Part shown: piece by piece, positions 1 to 8,140 of the stretch | Layout of the letters: each line of letters begins with the position of its first letter | How positions within the stretch are numbered: the stretch's first letter is position 1 | From: Rhodothermales bacterium | Lineage (GTDB): Bacteria; Bacteroidota; Rhodothermia; Rhodothermales; UBA10348 | Reading direction: 5' to 3' | DNA length: 41,715 nt | Assembly (NCBI GenBank): GCA_024711125.1 | Contig: JANJTM010000035.1 | Location: forward strand, 1-41,715 | Notes under the pieces: model-generated | What the model was told of the DNA's origin: nothing | What the model saw: only the letters and a program-made list of their open reading frames with translations | Database searches by the model: none | Position numbers and translations under genes: made by a program

Positions 1-146
1 ATCGTCTCCCGGGTCCGGTCGAAGTGCTTGCGGTCGCTTTCCTCGAAAAGCTCGTGCCCGACCAGCCAGGCCATGTTGAGCCGCACGAACTCCCCGTGCA
101 GGCGGGGGTCCCATCCGACGATGCGCACGTCGTCCGGCATCGTCAT
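1..146 (-). CDS. GNAT family N-acetyltransferase, N-terminal fragment
   Basis: Only about 48 N-terminal codons are inside the window; the rest lies beyond position 1. The start ATG at 146-144 overlaps the TGA stop of the epimerase-like gene upstream (ATGA overlap), which indicates translational coupling. An internal ATG two codons later is an alternative start. The visible residues include IVGWDPRLHGEFVRLNMAWL and then an acidic stretch (LFEESDRKHFD). This matches the first strand and first helix of GNAT acetyltransferases, where 'RPxxxxDxxxxxxLNxxWL' precedes the acetyl-CoA domain. The catalytic and CoA-binding parts are not visible, so the acceptor substrate cannot be inferred. The family call rests on the opening pattern only. 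Confidence 0.6.
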   Translation of the reverse strand, partial: MTMPDDVRIVGWDPRLHGEFVRLNMAWLVGHELFEESDRKHFDRTRET

Positions 147-1120
147 GCCCTCGCCTCGGCGGCCAGTCGGTCGAGCAGCGCGTCGAAGTCGGGGTCGACA
201 CGGCGCCGCGCCGGGTGCTCGTCGTACCACGCCACGATTTCCCGCGCCCCCTGCTCGAACGGGATCTTCGGGCGGAAATCCGGCACGGCCGCCCGGATCT
301 TCGCATTGTCGAAGACCATCGAGTGCGTCTTGTCGCCGAGCAGCGACTCGCCCCACCGCGGGTCGTGGCGTGCGATGACGTGGGAGGGCACGTGCACGAG
401 GTAGGGTTCGGCGCCGGCCGCTCGGCCCATCAGGATCGCGATGCGGTCCCAGGAAAGCCACTCGTCGCTCGTGATATGGTAGACCTCGCCGATCGCGCGT
501 TCGTGTCCGAGCAATCCGACGAGCCCGACCGCGAAATCGGCGTGGTGCGTCAGTGTCCAGAGCGAGGACCCGTCACCGTGCACGACGATCGGACGGCCCG
601 TACGCATACGCTCCACGTTGGTCCACCCGCCGTGCAGCGGCACGAGCGTGCGGTCGTACGTGTGGGAGGGGCGCACGATCGTCACGGGAAATCCGTGATC
701 GCGGAACGCCCGTCCGAGCCGCTCCTCGCAGGCGATCTTGTCGCGCGAATAGGCCCAGAAGGGGTTTTCGAGCGGAGTCGCCTCGGTGACCGGAAGACGC
801 TCCGGCGGGGTCTGGTATGCGCTCGCCGACGAGATGAAGACGTACTGGGCCGTTCGGTCGCGCCACAGTTCCAGGGCGGTCTCGACGTGGCCGGGCGTGA
901 ACGCGATCCAGTCGACGATCGCGTCGAACCGCCGGTCGCCCAGCGCCGCCCGCACCGCCGCCGGGTCGCGCAGGTCGGCATGCAGCACCTCGGCGCCCTC
1001 GGCGGGCGGGCGAAGGGACGTTCCCCGGTTGAGCAGGGTGAGCCGGTGGCCCCGCTCGAGCGCGAGCCGCGAGCAGGCCGACGAGATGATCCCGGTTCCG
1101 CCGAGGAAGAGGAGGTCCAT
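143..1120 (-). CDS. NAD(P)-dependent epimerase/dehydratase family protein (extended SDR)
   Basis: This 325-residue protein is an extended short-chain dehydrogenase/reductase. A glycine-rich nucleotide-binding loop GGTGIIS sits at residues 7-13 directly after the first strand. An Asn-Arg-Gly follows the second strand (31-33), and an Arg there often favours NADP. The active site shows the SSAS stretch at 97-100 and Tyr124-xxx-Lys128. Later segments (IVRPSHTYD, HGDGSSLWTLTHHADFA) resemble sugar-nucleotide epimerases and CSP41/isoflavone-reductase-like SDRs. The substrate is unknown. The start ATG overlaps the stop of the BNR-repeat gene by one base (TGATG), and its stop overlaps the acetyltransferase start, so the three genes form a tight operon. 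Confidence 0.85.
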   Translation of the reverse strand: MDLLFLGGTGIISSACSRLALERGHRLTLLNRGTSLRPPAEGAEVLHADLRDPAAVRAALGDRRFDAIVDWIAFTPGHVETALELWRDRTAQYVFISSASAYQTPPERLPVTEATPLENPFWAYSRDKIACEERLGRAFRDHGFPVTIVRPSHTYDRTLVPLHGGWTNVERMRTGRPIVVHGDGSSLWTLTHHADFAVGLVGLLGHERAIGEVYHITSDEWLSWDRIAILMGRAAGAEPYLVHVPSHVIARHDPRWGESLLGDKTHSMVFDNAKIRAAVPDFRPKIPFEQGAREIVAWYDEHPARRRVDPDFDALLDRLAAEARA

Positions 1121-4100
1121 CAGTTCGCGTCGGGCAGGATGATGGCCGGAATGCGCTTTTCGGCGACGAGCGCGTTGAACCGGGCCAGTTCAACGGTCAA
1201 CAGCCGCTCGAGCGTTTCCAGGTGACGTTCGAGCGCCCGCTCGATCTCCCGGGCATACGCGAGGGCACCGGCCGTGACCTCCCCTTCGCTCGAATCGACG
1301 AGTCCACGCAGGTTGGTGAACTGCGCCCGGAGCCGTGCCGGGTAGTTGATCACCGTCTGCCCGTCGACGACGCGCCGCTGCACGAGGGAATCCTCGACGG
1401 CCGACAGGTCCTTGACGAGCGCGGCTCCGAGGCTGTCCACCTCGGCGTCATCCGGGGCCCGCTCCAGGAACGCCTCGATCTGGGTCCTGGCCGCGCGGAT
1501 CTTCCGGATCCCGGCGTGCAGCCGATCCAGGCCGGCGGTCACGCGGGTCCCCAGGGCATCCTGCTCCGTGAAACCGGCTGGATTCACGACGATGCGGGGA
1601 TCGGGCAACACGGGAAGCGGCTGCTCGACCGACCTGCCGTCGACGGTCAGCCGCACCCGGTATTCGCCCGGCGGCACCCGCATGCCCTGCAGGCTGCCCC
1701 ATGTGTACTGGTTGGGCAGGTTCCGCACGGCCTCGCGGCGCAGGTCCCAGTTCGTACGGTTGTGACCTGGCTTCACCTTGAGCCTGTCGTCCCCTACGGC
1801 ATCGCCCTTGCCGGTGCCGTACGTGCGCACGACGACTCCGCCGGGATCCAGGATTTCGAGGATGACCTCGGTCGAGTCGGACACCTCGCCCAGGACGAAG
1901 TCCAGGATGGCGCCGGGGAGGGGATTCCGCCCGATCGTGGGGCTCGTGGAGCGGCCCTGGCCGCCCGCCATCCGCACGGCCGGTTCGGGGCGGAACAACA
2001 CCGCGCCGTCGACGGCCGGCAGAGCCTGCTGCAGCGGGCCCAGGTCGTCCAGGATCCAGAAGCCGCGTCCTCCCGTCGAGGCCACGAGGTCATTGTGCCG
2101 CCGCTGGACCTTGAGATCGGTGATGTACGTGAGCGGCATGCCGAGCTGCAGCGACTGCCACTTCGCCCCGGCGTCCCACGACACGTACAGACCCCCTTCG
2201 GTGCCCGCGTAGAGCAGGCCGGGCCGGCGGGGATCCTCGCGCACGACGCGCACGTGGTGATCCGGGGCGATTCCGTCCACGATGCGGGTCCACGATTTCC
2301 CGAAGTCGGTCGTGCGGAAGGCCATCGGCGTGAAGTCGTTGAACTTGTAGCGGGTGACGGCGACGTAGGCCGTGCCCACGGCGTGCGGTGACGCTTCGAC
2401 CGCGTTCACGATCGCCTCGGGCAGGCCCTTGGGCGTCACGTTCTCCCACGTCGCGCCGCCGTCACGCGTCACGTGCACCAGCCCGTCGTCGCTGCCGGTC
2501 CACAGCACGTTCGCGTCGAGCGGACTCTCGGCGATCGTGTAGATCGTGCCGTAGATCTCGCCGCCCGCGCCCTCTCCGGTGATGGGCCCTCCGCCGGGGC
2601 CCTGGTGCGCGTCGTCGTCGCGCGTCAGGTCCGGGCTCGCCTCCCGCCAGGAGATCCCGCCGTCGCGCGAGCGAAGGAGCACGTTGGCCCCGTGGTAGAG
2701 CACTGACGGGTCATGCTGCGACGCGAGGAGCGGCGCGCTCCAGTTGAACCGGTACTTCATGTCGCGCGAGGCGAACGCCGCGGGAAAGAGCGGCCACGCC
2801 TGGGCGTCCCGACCGGCGCGCAGCGACGCGTCGTACGCATTCAGCATGCCCATGTAGCAGCCGCCCACGCTCACGTCGGGATCGGCCGGATCGAACGCCG
2901 GGACCGAGGTTTCACAGCCTGCCACGTCGTACCAGTCCTCCTCGGTGATGCCTGCGCCCGAGGTGAACGCGGCGATCGCGATGGCCGAATTGTCCTGCTG
3001 GCCGCCGTACACGTGGTAAGGGAACCGGTCGTCCAACGTCACCCGGTAGAACTGGCCCGTGGGCTGGTTGCCCTGCGTGGACCACGTGCGGCCGCCGTTC
3101 AGCGTGACCGAGGCGCCGCCGTCGTTCACGTTGATCATGACGTCGGGGTTGTCCGGGTTGATCCACAGGTCGTGGTTGTCCCCATGGGTCGCCCGTACGG
3201 GCGCGAACGACTTTCCGCCGTCGATCGACTTCATGATCGGGGCGTTCAGCACCCAGATCACGTCGGGGTTCTTCGGATCGGGGAATACGTTGATGTAGTA
3301 CCAGGGCCGCGCCCGGATCGTCGGGTTGTCGGTCGCCAGCTTCCACGTGCGCCCCGCGTCGTCAGACCGGTAGAACCCGCCTCCCGGATCGGCCTCGACC
3401 AGTGCGTACAGGCGGTCGGAATCGGCCGATACCGCGATATCCGTCTTGCCCATGAGCTTCGGAAGGCCCTCGGTGAGCGGCGTCCACGTGTCGCCGCCGT
3501 CGGTCGACTTGTGGAAGCCCGATCCGGGCCCGCCCGAGCGGACCATCCAAGGAAACCGCTGGTGGTCCCAGAATGCCGCGTACAGGATGCGGGGATTTCG
3601 CGGATCCATGCGAAGGTCGCTCGCGCCCGCCACCTCGCTGACGTAGAGGATCTTCTGCCAGGTCGCGCCGCCGTCCTTCGACCGGTAGACGCCGCGATCC
3701 TCGCTCTCTCCGTACGGGGCGCCTTGTGCCGCCACGTACACGAGATCCGGGTTGGTCGGATGCACGACGATCCGGGATATGGCACGCGAGCCGGGCAGTC
3801 CGACGTGTTTCCAGGACCGGCCGGCGTCGGTCGAACGGTAAATGCCGTCCCCGTGGGACGTCATGACCCCCCGAATGGCGTGTTCGCCCATGCCGACGTA
3901 CACCACGTTCGGGTCGGAAGGCGCCACGGCAATGGCGCCCACCGAACTCGTGCCGAAGGTCGAGTCGCTCACATTGGTCCACGTGCCGCCGGCGTCGTCG
4001 GTCTTCCAGACCCCCGAGCCCACGGCCCCGTGGTAGAAGGTGTGGGGCTGGGAGGGCACGCCGGCCGCGGCCACGGCGCGACCCCCGCGGAAGGGGCCGA

Positions 4101-4212
4101 TATTGCGCCATTCCATGCCCTGGAACCGGGCGGGATCGACGGGTACGTCCTGGGCGACCACGGGGACGGCAAACAGGAGAACAAGCGCGAGGGCTGGGTG
4201 GCGCATGACCAT
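1120..4212 (-). CDS. Secreted BNR/Asp-box repeat protein (VPS10/sialidase-like beta-propeller)
   Basis: This 1030-residue protein begins with a Sec signal peptide (basic MRH, then a hydrophobic run ending in VVAQ), so it should be exported. I count about eleven Asp-box motifs of the form S/T-x-D-x-G-x-T/S-W, for example KTDDAGGTW, RSTDAGRSW, KSTDGGDTW, VTRDGGATW and RTTDFGKSW. These are the turn motifs of BNR/VPS10-type propellers, and their number suggests two propellers in tandem. The C-terminal 300 residues carry beta-rich then helical segments without Asp boxes. Proteins of this type are often annotated as glycosyl hydrolase or sialidase, but Asp boxes are structural and I see no catalytic signature, so no enzymatic role is claimed. 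No type IX tail is visible. Two ATGs (4212 and 4206) are possible starts. Confidence 0.85.
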   Translation of the reverse strand: MVMRHPALALVLLFAVPVVAQDVPVDPARFQGMEWRNIGPFRGGRAVAAAGVPSQPHTFYHGAVGSGVWKTDDAGGTWTNVSDSTFGTSSVGAIAVAPSDPNVVYVGMGEHAIRGVMTSHGDGIYRSTDAGRSWKHVGLPGSRAISRIVVHPTNPDLVYVAAQGAPYGESEDRGVYRSKDGGATWQKILYVSEVAGASDLRMDPRNPRILYAAFWDHQRFPWMVRSGGPGSGFHKSTDGGDTWTPLTEGLPKLMGKTDIAVSADSDRLYALVEADPGGGFYRSDDAGRTWKLATDNPTIRARPWYYINVFPDPKNPDVIWVLNAPIMKSIDGGKSFAPVRATHGDNHDLWINPDNPDVMINVNDGGASVTLNGGRTWSTQGNQPTGQFYRVTLDDRFPYHVYGGQQDNSAIAIAAFTSGAGITEEDWYDVAGCETSVPAFDPADPDVSVGGCYMGMLNAYDASLRAGRDAQAWPLFPAAFASRDMKYRFNWSAPLLASQHDPSVLYHGANVLLRSRDGGISWREASPDLTRDDDAHQGPGGGPITGEGAGGEIYGTIYTIAESPLDANVLWTGSDDGLVHVTRDGGATWENVTPKGLPEAIVNAVEASPHAVGTAYVAVTRYKFNDFTPMAFRTTDFGKSWTRIVDGIAPDHHVRVVREDPRRPGLLYAGTEGGLYVSWDAGAKWQSLQLGMPLTYITDLKVQRRHNDLVASTGGRGFWILDDLGPLQQALPAVDGAVLFRPEPAVRMAGGQGRSTSPTIGRNPLPGAILDFVLGEVSDSTEVILEILDPGGVVVRTYGTGKGDAVGDDRLKVKPGHNRTNWDLRREAVRNLPNQYTWGSLQGMRVPPGEYRVRLTVDGRSVEQPLPVLPDPRIVVNPAGFTEQDALGTRVTAGLDRLHAGIRKIRAARTQIEAFLERAPDDAEVDSLGAALVKDLSAVEDSLVQRRVVDGQTVINYPARLRAQFTNLRGLVDSSEGEVTAGALAYAREIERALERHLETLERLLTVELARFNALVAEKRIPAIILPDAN

Positions 4213-4281
4213 TTAGGAACTTGGCAGCGTGGCTCTGCCACGCCGGCAGGAACGGAGACCGCAAAGTACACCGCGTGGTGG

Positions 4282-4310
4282 TTTACCTGTCTGCCCGGGG
4301 CAGCTATCAT
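4282..4310 (+). promoter_or_regulatory. Candidate sigma-70-type promoter for the aminotransferase-cotH pair
   Basis: TTTACC (4282-4287) and TATCAT (4305-4310) are separated by exactly 17 bases and match the -35 and -10 consensus at 4 and 5 of 6 positions. They lie in the 152-bp gap between two divergent genes and point toward the aminotransferase start at 4365. The implied leader is about 48 nt. No promoter for the opposite gene was clear. Confidence 0.4.
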
Positions 4311-4364
4311 ACGGTCCCAAGTCCCCAACCCGCGCTCCACGACCGTGGGGAGCGCCCGCGCGCC

Positions 4365-5675
4365 ATGCCCGACCGTCGCCGCTTCCTCCGCCACGCCGCC
4401 GCCGCAACCGCAGGCGCTTTCACGCTGCCTGCCGCCGCGCTGTCCCGCGGAACGCGGACGCACGACGCCGCGCCGATGCCGACGACGCCCGCCGGATCTC
4501 CGGCCGAGGTCGCGCGCGACGAGGACTACTGGGAGCGCATCGCGGCCCGGTACGAGGTCACCCGGGAGGTGACCAATCTCGAGGGCGGCTACTACGGCCT
4601 GATGGCGACCCCGGTGCGCGAGGCGTTCCACCGGCACACCAACCGCGTCAATCGGGAGAATTCGTACTTCGCGAGGCGGGAGTTCTTTCGGCTCGCACAG
4701 GAGGTGCGGGAGCGCGCGGCGGCGGCGCTCGGCCTCATGCCCGGCGAGATCGCCTTCACGCGCAACGCCACCGAGGCCCTGCAGGCGCTCATAGGGCAGT
4801 ACAACCTGCTTCGCCCCGGCGACACGGTGATGTACGCCGACCTCGACTATCCGTCGATGCAGCAGTCGATGGACGCGCTCGCGGCGCGGCACGGCGCTAC
4901 GGTGGTGACGCTGACGATCCCCGAACCGGCCTCCCATGCCGCCATCATGGCGGTGTACGAGGAGGCCTTGCGTCGGAACGAGCGCACCCGGCTGCTTCTG
5001 CTCACGCACGCCAACAACAAGACGGGCCTCATCCACCCGGTGCGAGACGTCACCGCCCTCGCGCGTTCGCGCGGCGTGGACGTGGTGGTCGACGCCGCAC
5101 ACTCGTGGGGCCACGTTCCGTTCGACCCCACGGGCCTTGGCGCCGACTACATCGGCATCAACCTGCACAAGTGGATCGGCGCGCCCATCGGGGTCGGCGC
5201 GATGATCGTGCGGGAAGCCGGGTTGGCGGGGATCGACCGGGCCCACGGCGACCCCGGTCCCCTGGACCGCATCGACAGCCGTATCCACACCGGCACGACG
5301 AACTTCGCGACGCTCCTCACCGTACCCGACGCGCTCGATTTCCAGGAGGCGATCGGATTCGAGAACAAGTTCGCCCGCGTGCGCTATCTGCGCGACCTCT
5401 GGGTGTCGAGGGTCCGTGGGCTGGACGGAATCGACGTTCTGGCGCCCGACGATCCGGACCTCGTGGGCGCGATCACGAGCTTCCGCCTGCACGGGCAGGG
5501 CGGAACCGACGCCAACCGGGCCGTGGTGCAGCGCCTGCTGGACGAATTCGGGATCTTCACGGTGGCGCGGAACGGCATCGCCGGCGGAGACTGCGTGCGG
5601 GTCACGCCGGCGCTCTACAACCTCCCGCCGGACCTGGATCGGCTGGTGGAGGCGCTGAGGGCGCTGGCCGGATGA
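4365..5675 (+). CDS. Tat-exported class V aminotransferase (isopenicillin N epimerase/cysteine desulfurase-like fold)
   Basis: This is a 436-residue PLP-dependent enzyme of aminotransferase class V. The start at 4365 is chosen because it opens a twin-arginine signal peptide: RRRFLR at residues 4-9, then an Ala-rich hydrophobic stretch. Upstream in-frame codons run through the probable promoter. The PLP site is visible. VVDAAHSWG (241-249) supplies the Asp243 that contacts the pyridine nitrogen and the ring-stacking His246. NLHKWIGAP holds Lys269 as the Schiff-base lysine. No desulfurase cysteine loop is evident. Related proteins are annotated as isopenicillin N epimerase-like, but the true substrate is unknown. 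The stop overlaps the next start by four bases (ATGA), so cotH is probably co-translated. Confidence 0.88.
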   Translation: MPDRRRFLRHAAAATAGAFTLPAAALSRGTRTHDAAPMPTTPAGSPAEVARDEDYWERIAARYEVTREVTNLEGGYYGLMATPVREAFHRHTNRVNRENSYFARREFFRLAQEVRERAAAALGLMPGEIAFTRNATEALQALIGQYNLLRPGDTVMYADLDYPSMQQSMDALAARHGATVVTLTIPEPASHAAIMAVYEEALRRNERTRLLLLTHANNKTGLIHPVRDVTALARSRGVDVVVDAAHSWGHVPFDPTGLGADYIGINLHKWIGAPIGVGAMIVREAGLAGIDRAHGDPGPLDRIDSRIHTGTTNFATLLTVPDALDFQEAIGFENKFARVRYLRDLWVSRVRGLDGIDVLAPDDPDLVGAITSFRLHGQGGTDANRAVVQRLLDEFGIFTVARNGIAGGDCVRVTPALYNLPPDLDRLVEALRALAG

Positions 5676-7336
5676 ACACGACCCGCGAAGTATTTCTCGC
5701 TTTCGCCGTTGCGATCGTTCTTTCGGCGGGCCCCGTCGCCGCCCAGCCTTTCTCCTCCTCGAACCTGCCCATCGTGGTGCTCCAGGTGGGCGTGCCCATT
5801 CCGAACGAGCCCAAGGTCGACGGATGGATGGGGGTCATCGACCACCCGGCGGGGGTGCGGAACCGGGTAGGCGACGCGTACGACGGCTACGACGGGCCGA
5901 TCGGCATCGAGATCCGCGGCTCGTCGTCGCAGTCGTTCCCCAAGAAGTCCTATGCCGTGGAGCTTCGCGGCCCGGACGGGCTCGACGTCGAGGCGTCGGT
6001 GCTCGGCATGCCGGCGGACGAGGACTGGATCCTCTACGGCCCGTATTCCGACAAGTCGTTCCTGCGCAATGCGTTGATCATGCACCTGGCCCGGAGTGCC
6101 GGGCGCTATGCGAGCCGCACGCGTTTCGTCGAACTCGTATTGAACGGTTCGTACGAGGGGGTCTACGTGCTCATGGAGCGCATAAAGCGGGGGGATGACC
6201 GCGTGGACGTTGCCCGGCTCGACCCCACGGAGGTCACGGGGGATGACGTGACCGGCGGATACATCCTGAAGATCGACAAGTGGGACGGGGCCGAAATCGG
6301 GGGCTGGTGGTCCGGGTACCCGCCGTTTCCGGGGAGCGGGGACCGGGTGTTCGTCCAGTACCATTATCCCCGGCCGAACGAGATTGCGCCGGAGCAGCAG
6401 GCCTACATCCAGGAGGCGTACCGGCAGTTCGAGGCCCTCATGGCGAGCGCCTCGTACGCCGATCCCGTCGTGGGGTACCCGTCGCTTCTCGATGTCGAAT
6501 CGGCCGTCGATTTCGTCCTGCTGAACGAGATCTCGAAGAACATCGACGGGTACCGGCTTTCGACCTTCCTGTCGCGCGACCGGGTTCAGGCCGGCGAGCC
6601 GCCGCCCAAGTTCGTCCTGGGACCGATCTGGGACTTCAACCTGGGCTTCGGAAACGCCAACTACTACGAGGGCGAGCGCACGGCGGGCTGGCAGATCGAG
6701 GTCCGGCTCGGCGCCGGTGAATTCCATCCACCCTTCTGGTTCCGGAAGCTGTGGGACGATCGGGACTTCCATTTCCGCGTGGTCGAACGGTGGAGCACAC
6801 TGCGCAGTGGCCCGTGGCACGACGAATCGATCCGCGCGTGGATCGATGCGAACGCGGCCTTCCTGTCCGAGGCCGGGGTGCGCGACGCGGCGCGGTGGGG
6901 CAATCTCGGGACGTGGGTCTGGCCCAACCCGGTGGTCTGGAGCACGCGCACGCAGGAGATCAACTACCTGAAGGACTGGATCACGCTGCGGCTGGCGTGG
7001 ATGGACTCGAGGATCCGGTGGGTCACCGGGGTGGAAGACGGGCCCTCCGTTCAGTCGGGTGGCTGGGCACTGGATATCTATCCGAACCCGGCATCGGGGG
7101 TCATGACGGTCCGGGCGGCAGGCCCTCGCAGTGGCGGCGGCTCGCCCCATGGGGCCGCGACGGTTACCGTGGCCGATCTCCTCGGCCGGACCCGCAGCTC
7201 TGTCGTCGTCCGCGAGCCGGGTTTCGGCCCGTTCGAAACACCGGTCGACGTGTCGGGCCTCGAGCCGGGCGTCTATTTCGTGCGGGTATCCGGAGGCGAC
7301 CACGAGGGCGCGCGGGCGTTCGTCGTGGCAAGGTGA
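5672..7336 (+). CDS. CotH-family protein kinase with type IX secretion tail
   Basis: A signal peptide (about residues 1-25, ending AAQP) is followed by a CotH domain and a C-terminal sorting domain; the protein has 554 residues. CotH hallmarks include RGSSSQSFPKKSYAVEL (82-98), NGSYEGVYVLMERIK (158-172, with the conserved Glu before the basic pair) and GPIWDFNLGFGNA (317-329), the Asp motif expected to bind metal-ATP. Known CotH proteins are atypical secreted or spore-coat kinases; activity here is inferred. The tail contains LDIYPNPASG (467-476) and ends GVYFVRVSGG...AFVVAR. This is the Por/type IX pattern recognised by T9SS, so the mature protein is probably released or surface-attached. 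The start overlaps the aminotransferase stop. A much longer open frame upstream is an antisense-free shadow of that gene and was ignored. Confidence 0.88.
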   Translation: MNTTREVFLAFAVAIVLSAGPVAAQPFSSSNLPIVVLQVGVPIPNEPKVDGWMGVIDHPAGVRNRVGDAYDGYDGPIGIEIRGSSSQSFPKKSYAVELRGPDGLDVEASVLGMPADEDWILYGPYSDKSFLRNALIMHLARSAGRYASRTRFVELVLNGSYEGVYVLMERIKRGDDRVDVARLDPTEVTGDDVTGGYILKIDKWDGAEIGGWWSGYPPFPGSGDRVFVQYHYPRPNEIAPEQQAYIQEAYRQFEALMASASYADPVVGYPSLLDVESAVDFVLLNEISKNIDGYRLSTFLSRDRVQAGEPPPKFVLGPIWDFNLGFGNANYYEGERTAGWQIEVRLGAGEFHPPFWFRKLWDDRDFHFRVVERWSTLRSGPWHDESIRAWIDANAAFLSEAGVRDAARWGNLGTWVWPNPVVWSTRTQEINYLKDWITLRLAWMDSRIRWVTGVEDGPSVQSGGWALDIYPNPASGVMTVRAAGPRSGGGSPHGAATVTVADLLGRTRSSVVVREPGFGPFETPVDVSGLEPGVYFVRVSGGDHEGARAFVVAR

Positions 7337-7385
7337 GGGCGGGGCTAATCAGGATCGTGCGAACCGGCACCCCGCTGAGCCCGCT

Positions 7386-7712
7386 TCAAGACGCCTGGGC
7401 GAGTGGGCGGATGCGATCGAGCGAGCGCCCGAGTCGCGCACGGGTCTTCTCCAGGTCGTGCGCGGCCTGCGCGCGAAGCCAGTATCCGTCGCTGAGGCCG
7501 AAGTACCGGCATAGCCGCAGATCGGTATCGGCGGTGACCGCGCGCCGGCCTGCAACGATTTCCCCGATTCGCTGGGCCGGAACCCCGATTTCCTTTGCGA
7601 GACGGTACTTGGTCAGGCCCATGGGTTCGAGGAACTCGTGGAGCAGGAGTTCGCCGGGAGTTACCGGGTCGAGCCCCTTTTCCTTCTCAATGGTAATCGA
7701 CGATTTCGACAT
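7386..7712 (-). CDS. higA: HigA-family antitoxin (XRE helix-turn-helix)
   Basis: This 108-residue protein has the HigA core PGELLLHEFLEPMGLTKYRL and then a helix-turn-helix (LAKEIGVPAQRIGEIVAGRRAVTADTDLRL in outline, about residues 36-68). Its length and the order 'P-G-x-x-L-x-x-x-F-L' are typical of HigA antitoxins encoded after their toxin. It should bind HigB and repress the shared promoter through the palindrome upstream of higB. Its start lies inside the end of higB (26-bp overlap), so it is translationally coupled. An N-terminal extension (SKSSITIEKEKGLDP) is slightly longer than usual. The gene ends 49 bp from the convergent cotH. Confidence 0.92.
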   Translation of the reverse strand: MSKSSITIEKEKGLDPVTPGELLLHEFLEPMGLTKYRLAKEIGVPAQRIGEIVAGRRAVTADTDLRLCRYFGLSDGYWLRAQAAHDLEKTRARLGRSLDRIRPLAQAS

Positions 7713-7965
7713 GGTGGGCGCCGTGGTCGGTCCACACGAAGCAGACCCGGTACTGGTCGTTGATACGCAGGGAATGTTGGCCGTTGCGATCGCCCTGCAA
7801 TGCCTCCAGCCGGTTGCCCGGCGGCACGCTCAGATCACGCAGACTCTCGGCAATCTGAAGTTGCCGAAGCTTGCGGAGGGCCACCCGTTCGAAGGAATTG
7901 AATCGCGGCACCCGAAGCCCGGATGCGAGCCGGGCCGTGTCCTTGCAGGCAAAGGAAACGATCAC
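7687..7965 (-). CDS. higB: HigB-family toxin (RelE-like mRNA interferase)
   Basis: This 92-residue protein matches HigB toxins along its full length: it begins IVSFACKDTARL, has ALRKLRQL and VPPGNRLEALQGDR in the middle, and ends SLRINDQYRVCFVW...VEIVDYH. The family cleaves mRNA at the ribosome; the basic and aromatic residues near the C-terminus are the usual catalytic ones. The start is GTG at 7965-7963. The homologous N-terminus begins exactly here, and no Shine-Dalgarno sequence precedes it. The gene is first in the operon, the usual higBA order. It may be translated from a leaderless transcript (see promoter entry). Confidence 0.92.
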   Translation of the reverse strand: MIVSFACKDTARLASGLRVPRFNSFERVALRKLRQLQIAESLRDLSVPPGNRLEALQGDRNGQHSLRINDQYRVCFVWTDHGAHHVEIVDYH

Positions 7966-7969
7966 GGGA

Positions 7970-7998
7970 ATAATAACGCCTTGCGTTAATCACGTCAA
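7970..7998 (-). promoter_or_regulatory. higBA promoter with palindromic operator inside the spacer
   Basis: Read on the minus strand, TTGACG (7998-7993) and TATTAT (7975-7970) are 17 bases apart, each with 5 of 6 consensus matches. The -10 hexamer ends only four bases before the GTG start of higB, so the expected transcription start falls on the start codon. The spacer contains a perfect inverted repeat, TAACGC-CTT-GCGTTA on the plus strand (7974-7988), which overlaps the -10. A repressor dimer such as HigA bound there would block the polymerase. The promoter is seen directly; HigA binding is inferred from how the family behaves. Confidence 0.75.
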
Positions 7999-8045
7999 GC
8001 GTGAATATCGAAGCGATCGAAGACCTATGGTCTCGATGTATCCAT

Positions 8046-8083
8046 AAGGAGGAAGCATCGCTCGCAAATGCAACGCCCTCCTT
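8046..8083. other. Nested inverted repeat between icmF and higB
   Basis: AAGGAGG (8046-8052) pairs with CCTCCTT (8077-8083), and inside it GCAT (8055-8058) pairs with ATGC (8068-8071). It lies just beyond the icmF stop. It could help terminate icmF transcription, but no U-run follows, so a terminator role is uncertain. Confidence 0.3.
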
Positions 8084-8140
8084 CACGCGATCTATCGCCT
8101 GCCGGACCGACTGCCGACCCGCAGCACCGGTCGAACCTGA

